Shown here piece by piece: positions 12,744 through 26,499 of a stretch of 64,000 nt of DNA. The notes under the pieces are model-generated. The model ran no database searches. It worked only from the letters and a program-made list of their open reading frames with translations, and was not told the origin of the DNA. The stretch comes from Solanum dulcamara (Eukaryota; Streptophyta; Magnoliopsida; Solanales; Solanaceae): the NCBI RefSeq assembly GCF_947179165.1, contig NC_077248.1, positions 11,931,256 to 11,995,255 of the forward strand. Direction: 5' to 3'. The stretch's first letter is position 1. Each line of letters starts with the position of its first letter. Made by a program: the position numbers and the translations under genes.

Positions 12744-13897
12744 TGTAACAACTCCTAAAACGTTGTATGTCGGTATTTCAATTCTCGACGAAAATAATAC
12801 AGCCTCTGTATTCTGAGCATAACTTTTCATATAATAGTCAAAATTAGGTGATTCAAATTTTTGAGTAACCACAACATCATTACCTACAATTTTGTAAACA
12901 CCATATGTTAAGTTTCGGAGGTTAAGTAGGCCAAATAAATTAATTATTGTAAGACAGTGTGCTGTGATTAAATGGAGTATTTGTAGAAGAAAGTTCATAT
13001 CTCACTATAGGATACTCCAAATTGGTTGATTCTTAAACGACATGAAACTATACTTCTATATCTACAATTCTTATGAAGACACCGGATCCTAATAAGGAAT
13101 TTATCTTATTCAAACACAGCTCCAAAAAAAAGAGTATTCTGTCAAAGATAACTCATTTCACCTACCATGGAAAGATCTAGATACATTTGATATCACTCAT
13201 GACATCAATAGTCCTCAATTTGACATCACCCATGACATCAATATATTCCATTAAGTTTTTAAATTTTTTCTTTGTAATTAATTTTATTTATTGTTAGGTC
13301 CCTCCTCCACACCTATAAATACCCACCTTATTTCTTCATTTTATTCATCTAGCTTTCTTAAGAAACTCTTCTCTCTATACACTTCTTTACTCATTCTCAA
13401 ATATAATTTTAGTTTTAGTAGTATAAAAATACTATTTCGGTGATTCTTATACTCTGGTTAGTACACAAAATGCTCCGGCAAGAAGAAAAGGCTAGGGGTC
13501 CAAGAGTGTTCCAATTTGGAGTAAAGCTTCCGATTTAAGGTATGTAAGGCTTTCATAGCATCGGATTGAGTTCGTCCATGCGCCCAATATTTAAATTTAT
13601 TATAATTGAGTTATAGTTGAGTTTTATCCAAATCTTGAATTCTAAATGAATTAATTCTTCTTCTATTGAGTTAGATATATTTATGCATTAATATTATTAT
13701 TATTGTTATCTCTCATATTATTGGAATTATTGTTCATGACTACTTTTCCATGAATCCTAATTGATTTGATGTTCATGAATATTTTTACACATGTTTTGAG
13801 TAAAGATGTTGGCTTTTTAATATTTTCATTGATAAAAAGAGTGATATGAATTAATACTATATATATATTTTAATGAGTTTTGAAAGAACAAAAGAGT

Positions 13898-13902
13898 TGA
13901 GT
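13898..13902. repeat. TSD of the solo LTR, left (TGAGT)
   Basis: TGAGT here is repeated at 16350-16354, directly after the solo LTR. The uninterrupted sequence at about 55035-55045 has a single TGAGT. Confidence 0.9.
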
Positions 13903-16349
13903 TGTAACACCCCTCAAAAATTTTCTCCTAAAATTCAAACCCTTCTTGTATACGGGTAGGGTCGAACTCGAGCATTGAGGAGCGTATGCATGAGTCAAAA
14001 TGAGTCTTTGAGAATTTGAGAAGCGTTAGAGATGAGGTGGGGTCATGAAGGACCCCTAGGATCAAATTAAATCCAAAAGATTCGTCGTGGCTAAGTTTGG
14101 GTGGGAGTTCACATAAAGGGTCGACTTCTAACGACCCTATCTTTTGAAAGACGACAATCTGGGTAGCCCATGACCCATCAAATCAAAGGTCGTTGAGTCT
14201 TCTTTCCAACGCCACCAAGAATGAAACTTTTGGAGTTCGGAGTCGAAAGGTTTGACGATCCTAAGATGAACTAGCACAGCAGAGATTTTCAAGCCTGAGT
14301 TGCAATTGCTGGAAAACAGGGCTTGGCGCCGCAGTGGCGCGACGCGCCATTATCGCGCCAGAAACATGCCTCAGTAGTTTGGGCTCTGGCGCGGTGCGCC
14401 ACTAAAAGTTGTGCAGGGTTTTTCAGGCCAAATTTCCAGAACCCAGAAAATATGGCCTTGGCGCTGTAACGGCGCGACGCGCCACTATCGTGCCAGAAAC
14501 ATGCCTCAGTAGTTTGGTCTCTGGCGCGGCGCGCCACTACGAGGTGTGTAGGTTTTAAGGGTATTCAGCCTGGCGCTGCAATGGCGCGACGCGCCACTAT
14601 CGCGCCAGGTGGAGTTTTAGCCTATTTTCAGAACTTTTGAGGAGGAACAATTTGGGAACTTACCCAAATTATATATGTATTGCCTTTGGTCTTTTGGGAA
14701 CACATTTCTCAGCCTCACTCTCTCTCTAAAAAGCCCTAGGAGCTTCTCTCTCTCTCTCTTCTTCTTCTTCCCCATTTCCAACAAGAAGAGTTCCAAGAGC
14801 TTCAAGATTTGAGTCCTCCATTGAAGACCCAACACCAAGGTTTTCTTCAAGTCTTCACTAAGGTATGTAAGGCTATCCAAAACATGGGTTGAGTCCACCC
14901 ATGTGCCCTATTCTTGCTTTGAGGTTAGATGTTCATGAAAATGGAGTTTCTTGGTATGGTCTAAGTTTAAATGAGTTTTGTCCCCTATTTATTGATTCTA
15001 TATGTATTGATGTTGTTGAGTTAAGAAGTTCCCAAAATGAGCCTCTATGTGAGTATGAGTTGATGGAAATGAGTTATTAAATATGTTCTATTGACCTTCT
15101 TGACTATGTAGATTTTGATAAAGGATACTATTTTTCTTTAAAATGTTGCTTATTATAAAAATGTAAATTTAAAGTCTTGAAATTGTGATGAGTCTCAAGG
15201 ATTTCTCATATGGATGGGGGAAATGATTGATTATATCTAGATGTTGCTATATATGTGCATTTAAATTTCTTTTGAAGATATGATTGAGATTGAACGGATA
15301 GTATGATTAGAAGAGATTTGATTGTGATAGAGTTGATGAGTTGACAAGGTTGTAATAAGACTTGTCGATGTGATTTGATTGAGTTGATTGGATGGAGTTT
15401 TATGAGCATTGAGTCTTGGGAGGAGTATCGAGCACCGAATTGGGCAAGAGTAAAGTCCATACTCGAACCCAATAACTACGTCGCCAAACGTAGGAGGGGA
15501 TTGAACCGTTAAAGCCGGATGTTTCCCCAAAAATATTTGTCCTGACATTATAGGACTTGGTTGGATTGGATCCATGATTGGTTGATTCATTCATACCCTG
15601 GCAAGGTATGAACGGACGCGGCAACACCATCGGTTTATTGTACTTTCACTGGCTCATAAGTGATGGTTGTCGGGTAAGAGAAACTCCCAAATAGGTCTTG
15701 ATAGTACTCTGAGTCAGATTGAGTTGAATTGTATGTGATTGGTCCGGTCTAAATCATATTTTTGTTTAGACTTAGGACATCTGATTGAGTTGTTATTTCT
15801 CTTGAGTTGAGCTTCCGAGTTGATAAATTCTTCCTTGATGTTCATTGTATTCGGCCATTTTACATACTCGTACATTCCATGTATTGACGCCATTTGGCCT
15901 GCATCGTTTCATGATGCAGAGACAGGTACTAGCGGTCATCAACCGGCGCTCCGTTGAAGATCCACATACGCTCCCAGATAGTTGGTGAGTCCTCCTAGTT
16001 CCCGGAGGATGTTGAGTCTTCTTGTACAGTTTTGTTGTCATTTCCTTTATTTTGATTATTGGTAGCCATGGACTTGTCATTGGCACCTCTTGGACTTAGA
16101 TAGAGGCTTTATAGACTGGAGTGTGGGAAGGTTGAATGGTTATTTTTGAGGAGTCTTATTTTATGTGCTTGTCGAGTTTATAAATGTTTGGCCTTCGGCC
16201 CTCATATTGCGAATAGTATTTCATTAATTGAGTTTCCGCTAAGAGAATGTGATTGAATGAATGTGTGACTGGACCAGGTGGTTCGCTCGGAGGTCAGAAA
16301 TGGCCTTCGGATGCCGGTTACGTCTAGGGTACCCTCTCGAGGCGTGACA
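13903..16349 (+). mobile_element. Solo LTR of Gypsy family 2
   Basis: This is a complete 2447-bp LTR, starting TGTAACACCCCTCAAAA and ending GAGGCGTGACA, in the plus orientation. It is flanked by TGAGT on both sides and matches the LTRs of the family 2 element at 39719-49634. The solo state with an intact TSD means a full element inserted and then lost its interior by LTR-LTR recombination. It is absent from the matching LTRs of element B in copy 2, so it came after the duplication or was never in that copy. Confidence 0.93.
14322..14610. repeat. CpG-rich palindromic modules inside the family 2 LTR
   Basis: Two and a half modules of about 135 bp each contain GGCGCGACGCGCCA, a near-perfect palindrome, plus CGCGCCAG and a shared AAACATGCCTCAGTAGTTTG. 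The window is otherwise strongly AT-rich, so this is a sharp GC island. It recurs in the two other family 2 LTRs, with many CG-to-TG/CA changes. Confidence 0.8.
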
Positions 16350-17346
16350 TGAGTTTAAATGAATTTGAGTAAATGATGTTTTGAGCAAGATGTTTTGATG
16401 AGATGTAAATGATGTTTTTGAAGTATAATGATTGATGAAGAGGTAATGAGATGAGTTTGATGATTTAAATTAAAGTCCAATGAGACTAGATGATGAGATT
16501 AATATGAGTACATATTTTGGGAGTAGTATTGAGCACCGAGTTGGGTAAGAGTTTAATTGACTCAAACCCCAGAACTACGTAGCCAGCGTAGGATAGAGGC
16601 TATGCCTCTTAAATCCCAAAAAGAGGACTTTGATGAGTGGATCCAAGATAGTGATGTCCTTTACCCTGGCAAGGTATTGGATGAATGTGTCAACGACATC
16701 GCTTCGTTGTATCATCGCTAGCTCATAAGTGATGGTTGTCGGTTAGAGAAACTCCCAACTGAGTAAGCATTTCTTATTATTATTTTAAATTGCATTACAT
16801 ATTAATGTTGAGATGATGTTGAGTTCAGAGCTGAGTTTTCCTATGAGGAATTTCTTGATATATGTCCTTAGCTTCCTGCCATTTTATATACTCGTACATT
16901 CCACTTACTGACGTCATTCGACCTGCATCGTTTTATGATGCAGATACTGGTGTTAGAGATCCTCAACAGACGCATCGTTGAAGATCATTATTTTTCAGCT
17001 ATTTGGTGAGTCCTTCTTGTATTCGGAGGAACTCTCTATCCTTTTATTATTTTTGAGTATTATGTTTCTTTTAAGGTAGCCATGGACATGTCATTGGCAC
17101 CATCTAAGAGTATTAGAGGCTTCATAGACAGAGTTTGATGATATAATCGGAGTAGTTCTCCTTAGAAACTACTTCTTTTAAGAATTATATATTTTTCCTT
17201 TGATGTTGATGATGACAAGCCCACATTAGTATTCTTAAGTCTTTCACTGATGAACAAATGAGTAATGAGACCAAGTGGTTCTCTCGAAAGCCAGAGATGG
17301 TTTCTGAGTGCCGGCCACGCCTAGGGTACCCTCTCGAAGCGTGACA

Positions 17347-17746
17347 ATATATTTGGTATACATTGTAAGTATATATATAATATAATATAATTATATTATT
17401 ATAATACATAGTATATTGTGAGTATATTTGGTAACTTTGTAAGTATATAAATAATATATAATTAAGTATATTATTATAATAGATAATCTATTATGAGTAT
17501 ATTTGGTATACTTTGTAAGTTATATATAATATATAATGTAAGTATATTATTATACTAGATAGTATATTGTGAGTATATTTGGTATACTTTGTAAGAATAT
17601 ATATAATATAATTTAACTATATCACAATAATATATATTACATTGTGAGTATATTTGATATACATTGTAAGTATATATATAATACATAATGTAAGTATATT
17701 ATTATAACAGATAGTATATTGTGAGTATATTTGGTATACTTTGTAA

Positions 17747-17784
<38 letters not shown>

Positions 17785-18126
17785 ATGTAAGTATATCACT
17801 ATAATAGATAGTATATTGTGAGTATATTTGGTATACTTTGTAAGTATATATGTAATATATAATACAAGTATATTATTATAATAGATAGTATATTGTGAGT
17901 ATATTTGATATACATTGTAAGTATATATAATATAACGTAACTATATTATTATAATAGTTACTATATTCTGAATATATTTGGTATACTTTGTAAGTATATA
18001 TATACTATATAATTAAGTATATTATAATCATAGATAGTATACCACTATAATAGATAGTGTATTATGAGTATATTTGATATAAATAGTACTTATATATAGT
18101 GTAATGTAACTGTATCACTATAATAT
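17347..18126. repeat. AT-rich minisatellite, array M
   Basis: About ten monomers of the same 76-bp type as array L, with the same order of variants. This shows it is the duplicate of about 1325-2095. It includes a pure AT dinucleotide run near 17748-17779. It begins exactly at the end of the LTR at 17346, with no hAT remnant in front. Confidence 0.9.
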
Positions 18127-18650
18127 CACTACAAGATTTGTGACTTATTGTGGCAACAAACGTTGACACAAAGGCCCCACTAGTCGCCACTAAAAGTCTA
18201 TAGCAGCGACAATTGGATCGTGGCTAGTACTTTCATAACTAAAGGTTTTTTGTGACGACAATGAAAAGTTGCCACAATAAACGCACCTTTGTGGCGACAT
18301 TTATCGCCACAATAAATCAACTTGTATACCACAAAAAATAGTTATCACACCAAATATCATGGTCAAGTCGCCAAAAAAAAATAAGATTTAGGACGATATA
18401 GTCGCCACAAAAAGGCAAATCTTATCGACAACAACTTTCATATCACTACTAAAAAGGACTTTTAGTAGCGACTCTTGTTGTCACAAAACCAATAAACTAT
18501 CAACAACAACTTTCATGTCGCTACTGAAAAAGACTCTTTAGTAGCAATTCTTAGCGCCACAAAAACTAGTTTTCCATCTGTGGCAAGTTTCACTTTGTTA
18601 CAAAAGAACAACTTTTAGCAGCAATAATAGATGCTATAAAAACTACTAAA
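18127..18650 (+). mobile_element. CACTA (En/Spm-like) terminus, copy 2
   Basis: CACTACAAGA is followed by the same bidirectional GTCGCCACAA repeats as at 2096. The opposite terminus was not found. Confidence 0.6.
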
Positions 18651-19983
18651 TTTGTCCCCTCTAAATCGGATTTAATACCATACAACCACCAAAATGATAG
18701 CAAATTTTTGATGCAACTGAATTCTCTAAAATTAATATATAGTTATTAAAAGCACAATAGGACTCTACAAACTGCAAAAGTATTCTCAAGCCGTATATTA
18801 TAAGTGCATTACTAGAAAATCAACTACATATTGTATAGTATATAAGTGACATTGTATGCATATATACATATGATTTTTTTTAAAAGCTTTCATAACACGC
18901 CTTCAAGCTCTTCCTTGGTCCCATTGTTTAAGAAGCTTATCCCTGTTATTAAAAAAACACAGAATCACTTTGAAAAATCTCATAATCTAATGCTAATTAT
19001 AATTAAAAGGATGACAGAGTGATTAAGATTTTAAAAATCAATGACATAATAGTTCAAACACTTCTCAAGATAAATTTAAAGAAAAATAGAAATGGATCAA
19101 AAGTTATAGACAGATGAAGAAGCTCCCAGTACAATATACAGAAAGCAAATGTAATTGAGAGTGAAAGTGTGAAGAAAACACACAAAAGAAAACAACTAAT
19201 ACTTCAAAAAAATTATTGGGGTTAGGTCAAATAATAAATAGTAGGCAGTAGCAAGTTCAAGAAGTAGCTACCATCTTGGTAATTTATATATATCACGTAA
19301 ATAAGCAAGACCATCATAAATTACAAACTTGTTAAAAACTTACGATATAGTTGAAATCTTAAATTCTTCCCTAAATCAAATGAGAAATCTACAAGCCATT
19401 CAACAAAGTCTCGAGATATGTACCTTACCAAGACTAAAAGCCAACTTGCTTTCACTTCTTTCTGAATTACTAAAGTTGTAGAAAGTCAAACATCCTCTTG
19501 AAATTTAAAATTTTTTCCAGCCTAACAAGTATGTCTTTTTGGGAAAGAATTGAAATGTAAAACTTTTCAACCTCTTGAAATTAGTGTTCAAACAACCTTA
19601 GCAAGTATTTTTAAATGCTAACGGATATTTCATTCAATTCTCAAGGTTTAGACCACATAAGAACTCTAATGTTTAGATTTGAAATATGAGTTGTGATGCT
19701 TTGTAGTTTGCATCTTTGATCTCAAGTGAACTTAAGGGAAGAGGGATAAAGAACTTTTGACTCAATACAATCGGAAATAATTATACGAGCTTTCCAAGAA
19801 AGATAGTCATTGTTTTGCTATCCAGATTCATATATAATCTCCAAAGGTGAGAGTTTATATAGTAAATTCATTAGCTAGATATATTTCCTACTACTTTTCC
19901 CACATTAAATTCTTTCAATAAGGACTAGGTTCTACTTTCTTTTTCTCATATATCTATGGTTATGTGAATCCAGATAGTTTGAG
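18651..19983. other. Unassigned non-coding DNA (copy 2)
   Basis: This is the duplicate of 2621-3932. On the minus strand, 18942-18903 could be a last exon: an AG acceptor, then twelve codons (DKLLKQWDQGRA) and a TGA. It is too short to identify. Nothing else is recognisable. Confidence 0.35.
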
Positions 19984-21906
19984 GTATCCGATAGAAGACT
20001 TCTTTTTAAAAATTCTCCATTTTGAGAACAATAATCAAACTAAGGAATATAATAGAATATTTTAGGCGATTCCTTCAATGTAGTCCCCTTAGAAGCAAGT
20101 TTGTGAAGTTCTTCAGTTCCTCAATTGAAACCTGCTATTTGCATACATGCTTGACTTTTGTATGTCATCATTTATCGTTAAAATTCTATTGTTTCTATTT
20201 GGATTACAACTGAATGTACTCCATTATTGCAAACTTAAGTTACTATTACTGTTCCATATAATATATAAAGGATCACTTTAAACCTATGCTCAAAGATAAG
20301 GGATCATTTTGAGCCTTTTCTCATACACCCACTCTAGCTTCTATTTATTTAAACATAAAATTCTTCAACCATATTAGCTAGTTTGTTTGTGTGTTTGCTA
20401 ACTTAATCTAATCACTTGGCTGCTCGATTTACTAGCTATTCATATATAAGTAGTATATCTATTGCTTTTTAAGTCTTTTAACTCTTTTAAGTTCTCAGGT
20501 CAGTTAGCATTTTTTTCTTTTGCCATGACTACTAATACTACACTTGTCCTTTTGGTGGTTTCATGCTACTTCTTCTTATTGAGACTTTTTTCAACTTCAA
20601 GTTCTTACTCTTACGAATAATAATTTTACTAGTTTAATTTTGCAACTTTGGATTTAGCCTTTAATACTTTAGACGGACAAATCCCAAAAGACATTGGAAA
20701 TCTAAAAATAATAAGGGTTTCAAACCTGAGAAGTAACAATCTTACATGTTTTGTTTCTCCATCCTTCTCAAATGCCACAAATATGGAAACTGATTCTTTC
20801 TAGCAATTTCCTTTAAGAAAACATCCCAAATGAGATCAGTGGTCATCACAATCTGAACTGATTGACTATAGAAACTAATCAGCTCCCAGGTTCTATACCG
20901 CTATCAATTATCAATATTTTCACACTCGAGACTATTGAATTTTTTAAAAATAATTTATCTGATAATCTCCGCTACTGATTTGTGTGATCATCTTTCAATA
21001 CTCAAAGGATTTTCTTTTTCTTTAAATAAGCTACAATGTCATATGCCACAAAGCTTGTCAAGATGTTAATTGGTCTACTCCAATTAATTGTTAAAAGAAA
21101 TTTTACAAAAACACAACAACAATAACATCCCTTTTCTAGTTTAGCCTCCCAGTTTAGCATAATGAAAAATATTTACCGTAACAAAATCATACAAAATTTT
21201 GTTAAAAACAAAGACAACAGCAACACCCTTTTCTAACACAGAAAAGAAGACTCAAAACACTACAGTAATGATTTTTTGTGTTTACTTTATGTCACGAATA
21301 TTTTTCAAACACTTCATATGTGTCATAAACAAAATAAGATTTAAAAGAGCAATCCAACAACATATACGAAGCAAGTCACAAAATAATTGTCAAAAAGTAA
21401 AAAAAAAAAAGAATTGTCAAGAAAAGGAGAAGACTTTTTAAGGAGTAGCAAGCAAGTACCTGTTGCATTCTTGTCTTAACAGCAACCATTTGTTCGTGTA
21501 ACATCTTTTCCTATTTGTAGAGGCCATTGACTTGGGTTACATGATTGTCCTGTCTCTAGAGATACCTCGGTAATCCCTATTAGTTGTATTTGTGGGTAGA
21601 TGTCATTTCCAAACTTCCATGTCCTCTAAAATTGCCATGTCCACAACTTCTCACCCCTCTCCTGTTTTACCTCGTCCTTCTACTTTCATTTCCTAAAACA
21701 TCAGATAAACATAGAAAAAGGAGAAACATCATAATTAGAAATCAATAAGAAAGCCTAAAATATGTATCGACCTGTCGGAGAAAATATCAACTCATATACA
21801 TGAGATAAAAATTAATAGACAGCGTGCAGTCAAGAACTAGATTATTTGCTTCTCTTTTACTTTAATGTGTCATAGACAAGCACCTTTTCATCATGAAAAA
21901 GAATCA
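19984..21906. other. Segment present only in copy 2
   Basis: These 1923 bp are missing from copy 1, where a Gypsy fragment sits instead. They hold an LRR receptor-kinase relic (20525-20985). Elsewhere I see no clear gene. On the minus strand, 21515-21465 is a possible 51-bp exon with AG/GT borders (EKMLHEQMVAVKTRMQQ), family unknown. Confidence 0.6.
20525..20985 (+). pseudogene. LRR receptor-like kinase relic (N-terminal)
   Basis: An ATG at 20525 opens a typical hydrophobic signal peptide (MTTNTTLVLLVVSCYFFLLR) that soon meets two stops near 20616. From about 20640 the frame reads LDLAFNTLDGQIPKDIGNL, and after a frameshift from about 20830 it reads IPNEIS and later NQLPGSIPLSI. These are plant extracellular leucine-rich repeats of the LxGxIPxxIxNL type, found in Xa21/EFR-like receptor kinases. 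There are stops, a frameshift and apparently a deletion between the signal peptide and the repeats. No transmembrane or kinase part follows. This is a dead fragment of a cell-surface receptor gene, and it is missing from the first duplicate. Confidence 0.7.
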
Positions 21907-24844
21907 TATTTCACCTCAACAGTATTATGTCAACTAAAGAGAAACTCAAAAGCTATTATAGATCAAATATATGTGTCATTTATTCTCCCAAATTTTAAGC
22001 TTTCTAAGCTATTGAAGAAGCAAAAAAGAGTAATAAAAAAATACAAGGACATAAATGTTAAGACCGATATTGTTGAGATAATAATGATTTGTGAGAAGCC
22101 TTTTCTGTCGATATGGACACAAGAAATGAGTTATTTGGGGTTAAGGACCATTCTAGAAATAGTTGAACTAAGGATCAAAAGCTTGGGCAACTGCTTTTTA
22201 ATCTAAGCTTTCATATTGCATAGCTGTCAGTACTTCATATATAAGGAGTCTAAAAAGAGACAATTCTTTGAACATTATCATTTCATAAAGCTCTAAGCTT
22301 AATTATGCATGCAAGTATGATCAGGAAAATCAAAGTGCAAAGTTATTTCTATCATGAAGTAGCTTGTTAGTATGCCACTAATTATCAATCTTGAACTCTA
22401 AAATCTGTAATTTAGTACCAAGTGAAGACAAAGAAGCATTGCATTCTCATGGTCTAGAGAACAGATGCAAGAAGATTTAGAACAAAAGAGGACTTTACAT
22501 GCACATGGGGTGAATAATTAAGGCTGAAAGTCAGAGGACTTTGTATATCAAAATTAGACCATTTTGGTGTCATTATCAACCATGCACAGGTGGATCATTA
22601 TCTGAAACTTAATAAGGTAGTCATACAAACTATCATTCGTGGATCAGGATAATAATCATCTCAGGTGCCCTTTGAGTGCCCCTAAAAATTTAGTCTTAAA
22701 GTATTAAAACTGAACAGATTATAAATAACAAGTATTCATTGTTCTAAAGAATCCCTCTTGATATTAAACAAGAACGGTGTGGGATCCCAATTATTATAGT
22801 GCAACATGACATAAATTTACATCCCTAAATCAGGTATATTTACAACAAGTAAAACAATAGCAGAACTGAATGTTACCAGTTTCACACATCTACTGAATGA
22901 ATGGATATGATGGTCGTTAGTTTATAGAACAAGGTCAACAAAAAATGTACACTCTTCAGCAAATAACTCTATAAGTGACATCCTCAATAACTGATTACCA
23001 AGATGAAAAAATGACATATCCATCAGATTTTATATAATCCAGTGATCAACATTGAGATATTATAAAGAAAATCTACCAACTGAGAGTAGTATAATAAATT
23101 GAAAGCAGAAATACTAGTAAAATATAGAAAATATTTCTCCATACATCCTCAAATGAAAATTATAATTTGGTAAGTCGGTATTTACTTGATTCTTTTGGCT
23201 TATATAAGTTGTGCAAACTAATTCAAATTAGGATAACATGGCCAATAAAAATAATTATAATGTGATGATGTAAGATTTATATAGCTTAGTGAACTGATTG
23301 ATCATAATTGAATAAAGGTTGTCAGCCAGTAAATACTTTCTACAGCTAAGTAAAAAGGATCAATACTTCATACTCCTACAATTTTGCTAGCGTTTGTTAT
23401 CAACAAGGTGAAATGGACTAAATTTTTAGTTCAATGGTTAAAGCGTTACACTAATCAACAAAAGAAAAACAACAAAACACCAGTCATTATTTTCCTTAGA
23501 AAAAAGTTATCAAACTCACCAAATGTAAAATCTAGAGTGCTAATTAGCGCCTTATTGCAAATAAAATGGACACAAAACACACCACCAATCAAAGTTGGTG
23601 CTCATAAGTTAATAAAGCAACAAAAAACTAGTTTTACCCATCTCTTTCAAGAAAAAATGCCCATATTCTGCAAATTAAATACTTCAATAACTTTCTTATA
23701 ACTCAATAATTCAAAATCAATATAATACATCATCTTCAAAACTAAAAATTGATAATTTTAACAAGAAAAAAGTATATTTTTTTCTCTGCATAAATCACTA
23801 AATTCAAGATACCGAATGTGTTATGAATATGCAATCACAATAACAACATCAAAAGATCTAAAATTTCAAAAGGAAACTTTCAGCTTACTCAGAGGGAGTA
23901 AACTCATAGACGACAGTCAAGACCGAGAATTAATTAAAATACAAAAAAAAAAGAATAAACATGAGTTATACCTTCAAAAACATCGAAACTTAGAACAACT
24001 TTAAACCCCCGCAATGATTTTCAATAATTGAACTCTCTTCCTTCCTCCTTGTACTCGACTTCTATATATTTTTGAGTAGTTTAAAGGAGTGGGAGGTGAA
24101 TGGAGAAAACTACCACCGAAAAGAATTAGGTAAAAAAATACACCTGATGGAGTCACAATTTTAAATTAGGGCTTTTGAATTTCTTAAATTTGAACAACTC
24201 ACTTGTTAGAGGCGATGCAACTGAAACCTTGATCAATATATTTCTGATTGTGGAGAAATTGAAACCCTCGTAATAATCTAAAGGTTGCTTCTAAGAAGAT
24301 TTAATTTAAGAAAGAAGGGAGAAAAGTTTATAGAGAGATGAAGAAATAAAGAAAATAAAAGAAAGAGGATACACTGCTATTGTTTTAATTGAATCATTTT
24401 CTTTTATTTTTAAAATTAAATAAAAGATTCAGTAGCAGTAAATTGTTACTTAACAGGTATAGGCCTTGAATGCAACACAAATAAGAATTCTTTTCAACCT
24501 TATTATATTTATTATAAGTTTTTTTTTTCCTGTCGTGTACGTTAGAGATAAGAACTTATGCTACTAATTATTGTAATCCACTCCAAAAATTATATATACT
24601 AAACAGCACGGAAGATGGTCAATTTACTTATTGAAAACGAAAAGGAATTCATTCATTCAAAAAATAATAATAATCTTGATTTCACTCGCCAAATGAAAAC
24701 AACAAGATCCAATTTCTCGGAAAATTAATTACCACACAATTATTAACTTAAACAAAGGTTACAAATGAATAAAAATCACAATTACAGTTGAAAAATAATC
24801 AAATTCTTGCAATAGTTGATTTTACCAGCTTCATCATCACGTGT
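21907..24844. other. Duplicated non-coding block downstream of the peroxidase (copy 2)
   Basis: This is the duplicate of 7061-10001 and has the same contents: no convincing gene, and a possible minus-strand leader near 23950-24340. Short open frames at 21865-22206, 23384-23701 and 23816-24004 show no known domain and are AT-biased. Confidence 0.4.
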
Positions 24845-25985
<1,141 letters not shown>

Positions 25986-26082
25986 TTTTTTCTGTATAAT
26001 TACTATATAATATATAGTCTATGAAGTTCTACACTTGTTTGTTGTATTTCGATTTGGTGATGATGAGAGTAAAATGAGGCTG

Positions 26083-26090
26083 TATTTATA
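26083..26090 (-). promoter_or_regulatory. Probable TATA box of peroxidase copy 2
   Basis: TATAAATA on the minus strand, about 100 bp upstream of the ATG at 25985, matching copy 1. Confidence 0.7.
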
Positions 26091-26499
26091 GGTAAAAAAT
26101 AATGTTGACTACAGCAACACGACAATGGTTCTAGGTTTAGCAACTCTCACAAGAATGAGTCACAATTTTGACAATTTCTAATTAAGAATAATTTTTTAAA
26201 TTTTCTGCTACGTTAAATCAATACATGCACGAAATGTTCAGACATAGTAATTGATAATCAATTATTACAAATTTGAGTGGGTCGTCGGTCTTATAATTAA
26301 AAGGCTATCAGTTTTGACCTGGCAAATAAATCGTACTAACTACGAAGTAATTACTATCAACTTTAGTGTTTAAATAAATAAATAAATGTGAAATTGAACA
26401 AAAATGCACTCAGTTGATAGTTTGATCTAAAATGGGTCTTACCATTAATAGTTAGATCCAAAAATGCATTTATTGTTACGTTTTTTTCAAATAAGTATT

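Larger units (their letters stand above)
12744..17346 (+). repeat. Family 1 LTR of element B, copy 1, split by a solo LTR
   Basis: Without the nested insertion at 13903-16349 and its extra TSD, this LTR is 2151 bp, which is full length. Its left flank (TIR element, then ACTTT) is the left flank of element B in copy 2. Its right end, GTGACA at 17346, runs straight into minisatellite instead of the internal region of B. It marks the boundary between the two duplicates and may be a recombinant LTR. Confidence 0.88.
17347..19983. repeat. Segmental duplication, copy 2, part a
   Basis: This is the counterpart of 1325-3932. Differences are scattered single bases and small length changes, for example in the AT run and near 18920, where copy 1 has a short deletion. 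Confidence 0.9.

Noticed and set aside
14289..14537. Small protein with repeated ARRARDQTTEACFW-like units
   Set aside because: It comes from the CpG-rich palindromic modules of the family 2 LTR. The same artefact appears at 41503-41745 and 48996-49277.
15206..15630. Small minus-strand genes in 15206-15630 and similar frames at 40433-40835
   Set aside because: All lie inside family 2 LTRs, and equivalent frames recur in every LTR copy.
21540..21720. Gly/Arg-rich minus-strand stretch resembling a Copia gag or RNA-binding protein
   Set aside because: It is short, interrupted by stops and has no diagnostic motif.
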